The translations under genes and the position numbers were made by a program. This document shows, in pieces, positions 1 to 7,990 of a stretch of DNA of 64,000 bases; the first letter of the stretch is position 1; the number at the start of each line of letters is the position of its first letter. Source of the DNA: Alphaproteobacteria bacterium (GTDB lineage Bacteria; Pseudomonadota; Alphaproteobacteria; Micropepsales; Micropepsaceae); contig CANJBZ010000014.1 in NCBI GenBank assembly GCA_947473475.1, forward strand, positions 1 through 64,000, in the 5' to 3' direction. The notes beneath the pieces were generated by a model. The model was not told the DNA's origin, did not search any database, and saw only the letters and a program-made list of their open reading frames with translations.

Positions 1-134
1 ATAAAGTTCCACTGTGAACATCCTTCCAGCCCCTCCATGCCCTTCAAGACATAAAGACGGCCTAGCAGGACCGGTACACTTTGCCGCCGCCTTCCAGCAG
101 CCAAATCAAAGCCGGTTCAGTGGTACACTTTGCT
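1..134. mobile_element. Possible insertion-sequence terminus
   Basis: Two direct copies of GGTACACTTTGC lie at 73-84 and 122-133, 49 bases apart. Repeated terminal boxes reading TGGTACACTTT recall the multiple transposase-binding repeats at the ends of IS21-family elements (recalled family knowledge, not searched). The neighbouring glycosyltransferase loses its homologous sequence where the second box begins. I infer this is one end of an element lying mostly to the left of the window. No transposase is visible in these 134 bases. Confidence 0.4.
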
Positions 135-989
135 CCCGCGATTTATATCCGGAATTCCTTTTATCGCTTCGATAAGTACATCGACGCCTTTGATAGGGTC
201 GATCCGTCCGAAATAGGCGAGGCGAAGAACTCCCGCGTCGTCACGGTGGTTCTGGCTGCTTACATTGGTAGGACCGCAGAAGCCCTGCCGGCACAATGTA
301 ACTTTCTCTTCAGGCACGCCGTTGCGGGTCAGCACGTCTTTAACCCACTGGCAGACCGCAACGACGCCGTCTGCTTTTTGCATCAAGGATGCAAAGCGCA
401 GATGGGCCGCGGCGGTATTCTCTTTCATGCGCAGAGCCGTCGCGATCGCGCCTTTTACTCCGAGCCCGGCTGTCGTCTTCCCGATTTCGCTTGGCAGCAT
501 GGCGACGATATTGCCGAGCGCCGGCGGCACCCCGTTTTTCTGCAGCGAACAGACCGTGCAACGAGCCACATTGAGGACGCCGTCGCAGGGGGCGTCTTCG
601 AACATCATTGTGCCGCGCAAGCAGCTCACTGTCGGCGAGTGATAGGTGAAGACGACACGCGCCCCGCATTCATGCGCCACGTCGGCGACCCTTTCGGAGA
701 CGGCTGCCGTGTGGGCGTGCATATGGACGATATCGGGCCGAAGTTTTTGCACGATCCGGCGGAATGCGCCCGCTGCGCTCTCGTCCGGTTCTCCGTAGGC
801 GTAGGCGAGCCGCTCCTGCGCGTCGCGCGCGAAGCGATAGACGGCGATGCCGTTGTGCTCGTATTCCTCGTCTACCGGGCCGGGGGCCGCCACCATTCCC
901 TGGACGCCGTGCCCGCGCATCGCGGCAATCAGTTCCGCGACATAAATCTCGGTTCCTCCCGGGGCGTCTGGGAAAAACGTATAGGGCAC
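117..989 (-). pseudogene. Glycosyltransferase family 4, C-terminally truncated
   Basis: The product resembles the N-terminal half of GT4 (GT-B fold) glycosyltransferases. It has the donor/acceptor-loop sequence FFPDAPGGTE near the start, a typical DIVHMHAH segment, and AYFGRIDPIKGVDVLIEA, which normally opens the C-terminal nucleotide-sugar domain. Family members are about 370-420 residues, but this one stops at about 290: after the residues GIPDI the last eight codons (NRGSKVYH) are read from the repeat-box sequence near 120-135. The E-x7-E region is missing, so it is probably inactive. The start is uncertain: GTG at 989 is the first plausible start in frame, although homologous-looking residues (AVLH) precede it. 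It is divergent from galE and probably belonged to the same polysaccharide locus. Confidence 0.75.
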
Positions 990-1200
990 ATGGAGAACGG
1001 CAGGAGAGATACCTTGGCACTCCCTTTAGGATGAGGCCTGGTCCGCTATGGCCCAAGGACCATCTGACGCAGACATTCTGCTGAGTCTTTCTTGAGAAAT
1101 GGCAGTGTTGCATTGACCTTGCGAACGGAACAAATCGTTATCGGGCTCGACGCCGCCTCTCGTTTACTGTTTAGACAATGTCTTCACGTTAGGAACGTCT

Positions 1201-2184
1201 ATGTCCATCCTGATCTCCGGCGGAGCCGGTTATATCGGCAGTCATATGGTACTTGCAGCCCTCGACAGGGGCGAGCAGGTCGTGGTCGTCGACAATCTGT
1301 CCACCGGCATTCGCGGCTTGGTGGCAGAGGCCGCGCATTTCCATCAGGGGAATATCGGGGATCAGGTCCTCCTGCGCGATTTGTTTCGGCAGTATGATGT
1401 GACCGCCGTCATTCATTTCGCTGGATCCATCGTGGTCCCGGAATCGGTCGAAAAACCGCTCGCCTATTATCAGAACAACACGGTGGCTTCGCGCAATTTG
1501 ATCGAGGCCTGCATCGAGGGCGGGGTTAAGAACTTCATCTTTTCGTCGACGGCGGCGGTTTACGGCACTCCGGAAAACAATCCGGTGACCGAAGCGGCGG
1601 ATCTGGTTCCGGCTAGTCCCTACGGCCGTTCCAAGCTGATGACCGAATGGATGCTGGAGGACGCTACCCGCGCGCATGATTTCCGTTATGTCGCGCTGCG
1701 CTATTTCAACGTGGCCGGCGCCGACCCTGGCGGGCGAACCGGCCAGTCAACGCCGCGCGCGACGCATCTGATCAAACGCGCCTGTCAGGTGGCGCTTGAG
1801 CGCGTGCCGGTGTTGGACATTTTTGGGACGGACTTTCCGACCAAAGATGGAACGGGCGTGCGCGACTATATCCACGTTACCGACCTTGTTGCGGCGCATG
1901 CGCTTGCGCTGGACCATTTGCGCAAGGGCGGGGAATCGTCTGTGCTCAATTGCGGTTATGGTCACGGCTTTTCGGTACGGCAGGTGGTCGAGACGGTGTC
2001 AAAGGTTGCCGGCCGCAAGCTTCCGACACGCGAGTCGCCACCACGCTCTGGCGATGTTGCCGAGATCGTTGCCGATTCATCAAAGCTTCAGGCGCGGCTG
2101 GGTTGGAAGCCGCAGCATAACGATCTGCTGGAGATCGTTACAACCGCTTATGCGTGGGAAAGCCGGCTGAATTCCGCCTCGTAA
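1201..2184 (+). CDS. galE: UDP-glucose 4-epimerase
   Basis: Cytosolic short-chain-dehydrogenase-type epimerase interconverting UDP-glucose and UDP-galactose with bound NAD. The 327 residues match the family length. The NAD-binding GGAGYIG is at residues 7-13 and the catalytic YxxxK at Tyr141-Lys145 (YGRSK), with the SSTAAVYG strand just before it. The ATG at 1201 starts directly at the Rossmann strand. It converges on galU with only three bases between the stop codons. Together with galU, ugd and the second epimerase it supplies UDP-sugars for surface polysaccharide. The 211-base gap upstream would hold its promoter; I see no clear boxes there. Confidence 0.93.
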   Translation: MSILISGGAGYIGSHMVLAALDRGEQVVVVDNLSTGIRGLVAEAAHFHQGNIGDQVLLRDLFRQYDVTAVIHFAGSIVVPESVEKPLAYYQNNTVASRNLIEACIEGGVKNFIFSSTAAVYGTPENNPVTEAADLVPASPYGRSKLMTEWMLEDATRAHDFRYVALRYFNVAGADPGGRTGQSTPRATHLIKRACQVALERVPVLDIFGTDFPTKDGTGVRDYIHVTDLVAAHALALDHLRKGGESSVLNCGYGHGFSVRQVVETVSKVAGRKLPTRESPPRSGDVAEIVADSSKLQARLGWKPQHNDLLEIVTTAYAWESRLNSAS

Positions 2185-2187
2185 GTC

Positions 2188-3066
2188 TCAAAATTTGAGC
2201 GAAGCGAGCATGCGCTTCAACGCCGGTGCTATATCGGGCCGCTCCAAGGCGACGGCAATATTGGCCTGCAGGAAACCAACTTTGTCGCCGCAATCATAGC
2301 GGGCACAGGACGTGGTAACGGCGTGGAAGGGAACGTGTCCCAAAAGCCGCGCCATGGCATCGGTAAGCTGGATTTCGTTTCCAGCTCCTCTTTCGCGCCG
2401 TTCCAGTTCCAAAAAAATCGACGGCGGCAGAATGTAACGGCCGATGATGCACAGCGTGGAGGGCGCGTCGGCGGGCGAGGGCTTCTCGACCACACCTCTG
2501 ACTTCCGTGATGTTGCCTCTGGTGCGCCCAGGGTCAATGACGCCATAACGCTGTGTTTCTTCGCGCGTCTTTTCTTCCGCCGCGACAATGACGCCGCCGC
2601 CGATTTCGTTATAGGCGTCCACCATCTGCTTCAGCGCGCCCGGCTTTCCCACCATCAAATCATCAGGCAGAACCACGGCGAACGGCTCATCGCCGACAAG
2701 ATGCTGCGCGCAGAGAACCGCGTGGCCAAGTCCCAGCGGCTTTTGCTGGCGAGTGAAGGACACCGAACCCGTATCGGGCAGGCTTTCCAAAAGGCTGTTC
2801 AGCTCCTTGGTCTTCTCCCGGGCCTCCAGAAGAGCCTCCAGCTCGTAGGCATGATCGAAATGATCTTCGATGACGTGCTTGCCGCGGCCGGTTACGAAGA
2901 TGAACTGTTCGATTCCTGCTTCACGGGCTTCTTCGACGCCATACTGAATGACCGGCTTGTCAACCACCGGTAACATTTCCTTGGGAACGGCCTTGGTAGC
3001 GGGCAAAAAACGTGTGCCCATTCCGGCGACGGGAAAGACAGCTTTGCGAATGCGAGGTGTGGACAT
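2188..3066 (-). CDS. galU: UTP-glucose-1-phosphate uridylyltransferase
   Basis: Makes UDP-glucose from UTP and glucose-1-phosphate, the substrate for the neighbouring galE and ugd. The 292 residues are the usual bacterial GalU length. The nucleotidyltransferase loop GMGTRFLPATKAVPKEM is near residue 15, followed by VDKPVIQYGVEEA, and the sugar-binding PLGLGHAV and VEKP segments are present. ATG at 3066 is the first start ahead of the first strand. It is convergent with galE and divergent from the epimerase at 3197. Confidence 0.95.
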   Translation of the reverse strand: MSTPRIRKAVFPVAGMGTRFLPATKAVPKEMLPVVDKPVIQYGVEEAREAGIEQFIFVTGRGKHVIEDHFDHAYELEALLEAREKTKELNSLLESLPDTGSVSFTRQQKPLGLGHAVLCAQHLVGDEPFAVVLPDDLMVGKPGALKQMVDAYNEIGGGVIVAAEEKTREETQRYGVIDPGRTRGNITEVRGVVEKPSPADAPSTLCIIGRYILPPSIFLELERRERGAGNEIQLTDAMARLLGHVPFHAVTTSCARYDCGDKVGFLQANIAVALERPDIAPALKRMLASLKF

Positions 3067-3196
3067 GATGGGACCGATGAATGATGAGCGTCAAACGCCT
3101 ATAAAAGCATAAGGTTCCTGAAGGAAACCTTTTGTATAAGCGAATTATGTGGCCACGATGACAGGGTCCACTTCCGTCGACAAGGATTTACCGCAT

Positions 3197-4174
3197 ATGA
3201 AAATTCTTCTCACCGGCGCGGCAGGGTTCATCGGCTCGCACGCGGCGACCGTGTTTTTGGACAGGGGCCATACCGTCACCGGTATCGATTCTCTTAACGC
3301 TTATTACGATCCGGCGCTCAAGCAGGGCCGCTTAGCCCGTTTGACGGGCCGCAACGGCTTCCGTTTCGCGCAGGCGGACATCGCCGACGCAACGGCGCTG
3401 AAACGCGCGGCGGGAGACGAACCGTACGACGTCATCGTGCATCTCGCGGCCCAGGCCGGCGTTCGATACGCGCTCACCGATCCGTCCGCCTACACCCAAT
3501 CCAATCTGGTGGGCCACCACAACATGCTGGAGTTGGCGCGCCACATGAAGGGACTCGGGCAAACGATCTATGCATCCTCGAGTTCGGTCTACGGCAATGA
3601 CAGCAAGGCGCCGTTTTCCGAAGATGCGCGCGCCGACAAGCCGGTCTCCTATTACGGCGCCACGAAGCGGGCAGGGGAGATGATGGCGCATTCCTATTCG
3701 GAACTGTTCGGGCTGAAGCTCACGGGCCTAAGGTTCTTCACTGTCTATGGCCGCTGGGGCAGGCCCGACATGGCCTATTGGCTGTTTACCGAAGCGGTCT
3801 TGAAAGGCTTGCCGCTGAAGGTCTTTGGCCAAGGCCTTCTGAAGCGCGATTTCACTTGGATCGACGACATTGTTTCGGCTGTGGTGCGTATGGCGGAAAC
3901 GCCGTTTGCGAATGAAGGCAGCGGCGCACCGCATCGCGTCTACAATTTGGGCAACAGCCGCCCCCAAGAAGTGCTTTCGCTGATCCGCATCATCGAGAAC
4001 GCCTGCGGTAAGCAGGCGATCATTGAGCACGCCACCGGACCGGCCGGAGACGTCAACGAAACCTATGCCGATGTGTCCCGCGCCGCGCGCGATTTCGGCT
4101 TCAAGCCGTCAACGACGCTGGAAGAAGGTATCCCGCGTTTCGTGGAATGGTACCGGGACTTCTACAAACTTTAG
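3197..4174 (+). CDS. UDP-glucuronate 4-epimerase-like NAD-dependent epimerase
   Basis: Extended-SDR sugar-nucleotide epimerase, 325 residues. N-terminal TGAAGFIGSH binds NAD, SLNAYYDPALKQ follows strand 2 as in UDP-glucuronate 4-epimerases, and the catalytic YxxxK is Tyr153-Lys157 (YGATK). RFFTVYGRWGRPDMA is diagnostic of the UDP-GlcA/UDP-GalA epimerase branch. ATG at 3197 is preferred over the in-frame start at 3149 because an AAGGA box lies about ten bases upstream and the protein then starts at the Rossmann strand. With ugd, which makes UDP-glucuronate, it would supply UDP-galacturonate for capsule or exopolysaccharide. The exact substrate is inferred. Confidence 0.87.
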   Translation: MKILLTGAAGFIGSHAATVFLDRGHTVTGIDSLNAYYDPALKQGRLARLTGRNGFRFAQADIADATALKRAAGDEPYDVIVHLAAQAGVRYALTDPSAYTQSNLVGHHNMLELARHMKGLGQTIYASSSSVYGNDSKAPFSEDARADKPVSYYGATKRAGEMMAHSYSELFGLKLTGLRFFTVYGRWGRPDMAYWLFTEAVLKGLPLKVFGQGLLKRDFTWIDDIVSAVVRMAETPFANEGSGAPHRVYNLGNSRPQEVLSLIRIIENACGKQAIIEHATGPAGDVNETYADVSRAARDFGFKPSTTLEEGIPRFVEWYRDFYKL

Positions 4175-4180
4175 GCGGTA

Positions 4181-4278
4181 CAAAAGGGGTAACACGAAGG
4201 TCACCAAGAGACACAAAGGACACAATGTTTCTTCGTGACCTTTGTGAAACCTTCGTGCCCTTTGTGTTACCCCTTTTT
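4181..4278. repeat. Palindromic repeat with CACAAAGG/CACGAAGG heptads
   Basis: The gap between the epimerase and ugd is almost filled by an inverted repeat. AAAAGGGGTAACAC on the left returns as GTGTTACCCCTTTT on the right, and the interior is short CACAAAGG / CACGAAGG-like units on both arms. A relative lies at 38568-38690. It could also act as a bidirectional terminator for the two convergent genes. Confidence 0.8.
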
Positions 4279-4283
4279 ACTAC

Positions 4284-5591
4284 TTATCCGACCGGCGGGC
4301 GCCCGATGCTGACATAGGCGAAACCGGCCTTTGCCATTTCTTCCGGGCGATAAATATTGCGCAGGTCGACCATCAGCGGCGTCTTCAGAAGCCGTTTCGT
4401 GGTCTTCAGATCGAGCGCGCGAAACTCGTTCCACTCGGTCAAAATCACCACGCCGTCCGCGCCTTCCAGCGCTTCATAGGCGTCGGCGCACATTTCCACG
4501 TCGAGAAGTTTCTTGGCTTCGTGCATGCCTTCCGGATCGTAGGCGCGAATGCGTGCGCCCTGCCTTACAAGCTCCGGCAGGATCACGAGGCTGGGGGAAT
4601 CGCGCATGTCGTCGGTGTTCGGTTTGAACGTCAACCCCAGCACCGCCACGGTCTTTCCGGCGACGCCGCCGAAAGCGTCCGCAACCTTATGCGCCATGCG
4701 CATCTTGCGTTCTTCGTTTACCGCCGCGACGGCGCCGACGATCCGTGTCGGCGCGCCGACTTCCTCAGCCGTGCGCAACAGAGCCAGCATATCTTTCGGA
4801 AAGCATGAACCTCCGTAACCGGGACCCGCGTGGAGGAATTTTCCACCGATGCGGCCGTCGAGACCAATGCCGCGCGCGACGTCCTGCACATTGGCGCCGA
4901 CCTTCTCGCAGATATCCGCCATCTCGTTGATGAAGGTGATCTTGGTCGCAAGAAATGCGTTCGCCGCGTATTTGATCAGTTCCGACGTCTCGCGCGATGT
5001 GAACAGCATCGGCGTCTCGTTCAGGAACAAGGGCCGGTACAACTCGCGCAAAACCGCGCGGGCCTGATCGCTGACGGTGCCGCACACCACGCGGTCGGGA
5101 CGCCGGAAGTCCTCGATGGCCGAGCCTTCACGCAGGAATTCCGGATTGGACGCCACGTCGAAGTCGGCGTCGGGGCGGATCGCGCGGATGGTATCCTCAG
5201 CCCGCTTGCCCGTGCCGACGGGAACCGTGGATTTGGTGACGATCACGGTATAGCCGTCCAACGCCGCGGCGATCTCTTCGGCGGCTTTGAACACATAGGT
5301 CAGATCGGCGTGACCATCGCCCCGGCGCGAGGGCGTGCCCACCGCGATGAACACTGCGTCGGCCTCTTTGACGCTGGCGGCGAGATCGCCGGTGAACGAC
5401 AGCCGTCCCGCTTTGACACTATCGGCGACGACTTCCTCAAGACCCGGCTCGTAAATCGGCATCTTGCCGGCTTTGAGCATGTCGATCTTCGACATGTCCT
5501 TGTCGACACAGACGACGTGATGGCCGAATTCCGAAAAGCAGGCTCCCGAAACCAGCCCAACATAGCCGGTTCCAATCATGGCGATACGCAT
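4284..5591 (-). CDS. ugd: UDP-glucose 6-dehydrogenase
   Basis: Oxidises UDP-glucose to UDP-glucuronate with two NAD. The 435 residues match the bacterial Ugd length. The NAD motif GTGYVGL is at residues 8-13, the catalytic cysteine is Cys263 in GPGYGGSCFPKD, and the conserved ASNPEFLREG segment is near 147-156. The C-terminal UDP-binding domain begins with VLGLTFKPNTDDMRDSPS. ATG at 5591 starts directly at the first Rossmann strand. It is convergent with the epimerase that would use its product, and a palindromic repeat separates the two stops. Confidence 0.95.
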   Translation of the reverse strand: MRIAMIGTGYVGLVSGACFSEFGHHVVCVDKDMSKIDMLKAGKMPIYEPGLEEVVADSVKAGRLSFTGDLAASVKEADAVFIAVGTPSRRGDGHADLTYVFKAAEEIAAALDGYTVIVTKSTVPVGTGKRAEDTIRAIRPDADFDVASNPEFLREGSAIEDFRRPDRVVCGTVSDQARAVLRELYRPLFLNETPMLFTSRETSELIKYAANAFLATKITFINEMADICEKVGANVQDVARGIGLDGRIGGKFLHAGPGYGGSCFPKDMLALLRTAEEVGAPTRIVGAVAAVNEERKMRMAHKVADAFGGVAGKTVAVLGLTFKPNTDDMRDSPSLVILPELVRQGARIRAYDPEGMHEAKKLLDVEMCADAYEALEGADGVVILTEWNEFRALDLKTTKRLLKTPLMVDLRNIYRPEEMAKAGFAYVSIGRPPVG

Positions 5592-5729
5592 GGTTAATGC
5601 TCTAGAGATGCCGGCCTTGTTTGGCCCGCCCCGCCGTCCGGTTCAAGCGGAAGTTTGCCGCGTGGTGAATGGAATATAGCGGGTGGACGCTCTGCGTGGG
5701 TTCCCGCATAGTTCCTCGCCGGGGGCCGC

Positions 5730-6656
5730 ATGATTGATGTCGACAGTCTGATTTATGAATATCCGGCGAAGCGCGCCCTCGATGGAGTGACGCTCGGCGT
5801 CCGCGCGCAGACGATAACTGCTTTCGTTGGCCCCAATGGCGCGGGCAAGACCACGCTTCTCCGCTGCCTGGCAGCCCTGGACACGCCCTACAGCGGCACG
5901 GTTCGGATTGGCGGCCTCGACACGCGGGAGGCGCCGCGTCAAATCCATGCCCAATTGGGCTATTTGCCCGACTTCTTCGGTCTCTACGATCCGCTTTCGG
6001 TTCGGCGCTGTCTGATCTTTTCCGCGAGATCGCATGCGTTGGCTGCCGGAGAAGCCTCGGCCGCCGCGGAACGCACGGCGGAGCAGGTTGGTTTGTCGGA
6101 TCGTTTGGATGTGCCCGCGGCGGAATTGTCCCGCGGCCTGCGCCAGCGTCTGGCGATCGGACAGGCTATCGTCCACACGCCAAAAGTGTTGCTGCTGGAC
6201 GAACCGGCGGCAGGCCTCGATCCGACGGCGCGACGCGACCTTTCGGATTTGCTTGTGACACTTAAGAGACGCGGCATGACTCTGGTTGTGTCCTCTCACA
6301 TTCTCGCCGAGCTGGAAGATTACTGCGATGAAATGATGATCATAGAGGACGGGCGAATTGCCGGCGGCGGCGCGCTCAAAGTTCGGGAGGAGGAGCGCGC
6401 AACCATTCGCCTTCAACTGGCTTCCCCGAACGATGCGTTGGCTTCGTTTCTGCGGCAGCAGAACGGCATCGAAGTCTTGGACGTCAACGATATAGCCGCC
6501 AGCTTCCGCTTCAGCGGCGATGTGTCCGCCCGTGCGGATTTGCTTCGCAGCCTCGTTGGCAATGGATTTCACGTCATCACCTTCGCGCAAGAAGCCCAGC
6601 GTTTGCAGGACCTCTATTTCGCCGAAGTGAAGAAAAAAGGCGGCGTCTCCGCATGA
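5730..6656 (+). CDS. ABC transporter ATP-binding protein
   Basis: Cytoplasmic ATPase subunit of an export-type (ABC-2-like) transporter, 308 residues. Walker A GPNGAGKTT is at about residues 34-42, the signature is the variant LSRGLRQRL, Walker B with switch Glu is LLLDEPAAGLD, and the H-loop is VVSSHIL. The residues after about 215 form the regulatory extension seen in drug/lipid/polysaccharide exporters. Its stop overlaps the start of the membrane subunit by four bases (ATGA), so the two are translationally coupled. The substrate is unknown. Confidence 0.92.
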   Translation: MIDVDSLIYEYPAKRALDGVTLGVRAQTITAFVGPNGAGKTTLLRCLAALDTPYSGTVRIGGLDTREAPRQIHAQLGYLPDFFGLYDPLSVRRCLIFSARSHALAAGEASAAAERTAEQVGLSDRLDVPAAELSRGLRQRLAIGQAIVHTPKVLLLDEPAAGLDPTARRDLSDLLVTLKRRGMTLVVSSHILAELEDYCDEMMIIEDGRIAGGGALKVREEERATIRLQLASPNDALASFLRQQNGIEVLDVNDIAASFRFSGDVSARADLLRSLVGNGFHVITFAQEAQRLQDLYFAEVKKKGGVSA

Positions 6657-7990
6657 ACCCGGAATTCGAGCGCAATCTCTGGCTGGAACTGACACCGCGT
6701 CGCGTCCTGCAAATGGTCATCGTGCTCGGCCTGATTTTTCTGACGCTGAAGGTGGCCGATCCTTTTGACGGCCGTGACCGGGCAGCTGAATTTCTGTTTT
6801 TCGCCATCGTGGTCATTTGGGGTACACGCGAAGCGGCCCAATCGGTCGTCGAGGAAATCCGCGACCGCACCTGGGATTTTCAACGGCTGTCGGCGCTGAC
6901 GCCGTTCAACATGACCTGGGGTGAGCTGTTTGGTGCGACATCGTACATCTGGCTCGGCGGATTGATTTGCCTGGCCGTCATGATCGCCGTCCAGGGCTCG
7001 CCGGTTCGTCCACTGAACATATTCGCCGATCTTGCCATTGGGCTTACGGCGCAATCGGCGGCCCTGTTCGCAAGCCTGCTGGCGGTGCGGCGGCGCCAGA
7101 GCATTACGCGCCTCAGCGTCTTTCAATACCAGATGTTTGGAATCGCGACGGCGGCTGCGATGTGGGCTCTATGGGAGCCTGTGGCGAACGCAACGATGCC
7201 GATCGGCATTTCCCGCGTACTGTGGTGGAACGTGACGTTCGATGGCCGTCCCTTTCTGGCGGTGTCATTCGCGCTGTTGCTGATCTGCCTTGCGGCCGGG
7301 TGCTACCGGCTGATGCGTCTGGAATTGCAGATGCAGAACCGGCCGTTGGTGTGGACCGGCTTTATCGCCATCGCCGCGATCTATGCCGCAGGTTTCGGCC
7401 GTCTGCCGGATTCGGTAAATGTAGCCATCCCTGAAAGCGAAGTTGCGCTACGGCTGATGGCCGCGGCGCTTGCGCTTCTGGTGGTCACTTACGCGGCGGT
7501 GCTGCACGAACCCAAAGACCGCGTTCTGTATCGCTGGCTCACCGAAATGGCGCAGAAGCGGCGTTGGACAGCGCTCCTTTCTCGCGTGCAGTGCTGGATG
7601 ATCGCCTACGCCGCAACGCTGTTGGTTGGCGTTTTTCTGCTCGTGCGCCTGCAAATGATGGACGCGAATTCTTTAGCGCATCAACAGCTGATACCGCTGA
7701 CCATTGCCGTATCGGGCTTTCTCACGCGCGATCTAGGCATCATCCTGTATTTCGCGCTTGTGCCCGGTCAGAAGCGCGGTGACATGCCGGCGATTGTCGC
7801 TTTGGCGGCACTCTACGGATTGGGGCCGCAATTGCTCAGAAGCGCGGGTATCGACAACCCAGATTTCATCCTGCCGGCATTCACAGGAGGGTGGCTGGGC
7901 GCCGCCTTTGCCTGGGCTGAGGCGATCGGTGTTTGGACGCTGGTATTCAAGCGGCCGTTCAGGACAGGCGTCGTTTCAACCCGTTCTTAA
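6653..7990 (+). CDS. ABC transporter membrane subunit (ABC-2-like)
   Basis: 445-residue integral membrane protein with about ten or more hydrophobic segments spread over its length. The sequence WDFQRLSALTPFNMTWGELF after the second segment recalls the coupling region of ABC-2-type permeases. Its start overlaps the ATPase stop by four bases, which makes the partnership near certain although the family was not identified precisely. Its 3' end overlaps the 3' end of recG on the other strand by 15 bases. Substrate unknown. Confidence 0.8.
   Translation: MNPEFERNLWLELTPRRVLQMVIVLGLIFLTLKVADPFDGRDRAAEFLFFAIVVIWGTREAAQSVVEEIRDRTWDFQRLSALTPFNMTWGELFGATSYIWLGGLICLAVMIAVQGSPVRPLNIFADLAIGLTAQSAALFASLLAVRRRQSITRLSVFQYQMFGIATAAAMWALWEPVANATMPIGISRVLWWNVTFDGRPFLAVSFALLLICLAAGCYRLMRLELQMQNRPLVWTGFIAIAAIYAAGFGRLPDSVNVAIPESEVALRLMAAALALLVVTYAAVLHEPKDRVLYRWLTEMAQKRRWTALLSRVQCWMIAYAATLLVGVFLLVRLQMMDANSLAHQQLIPLTIAVSGFLTRDLGIILYFALVPGQKRGDMPAIVALAALYGLGPQLLRSAGIDNPDFILPAFTGGWLGAAFAWAEAIGVWTLVFKRPFRTGVVSTRS

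Noticed and set aside
4181-4278. CRISPR-like array
   Set aside because: The units are short heptads arranged as a palindrome, without unique spacers.
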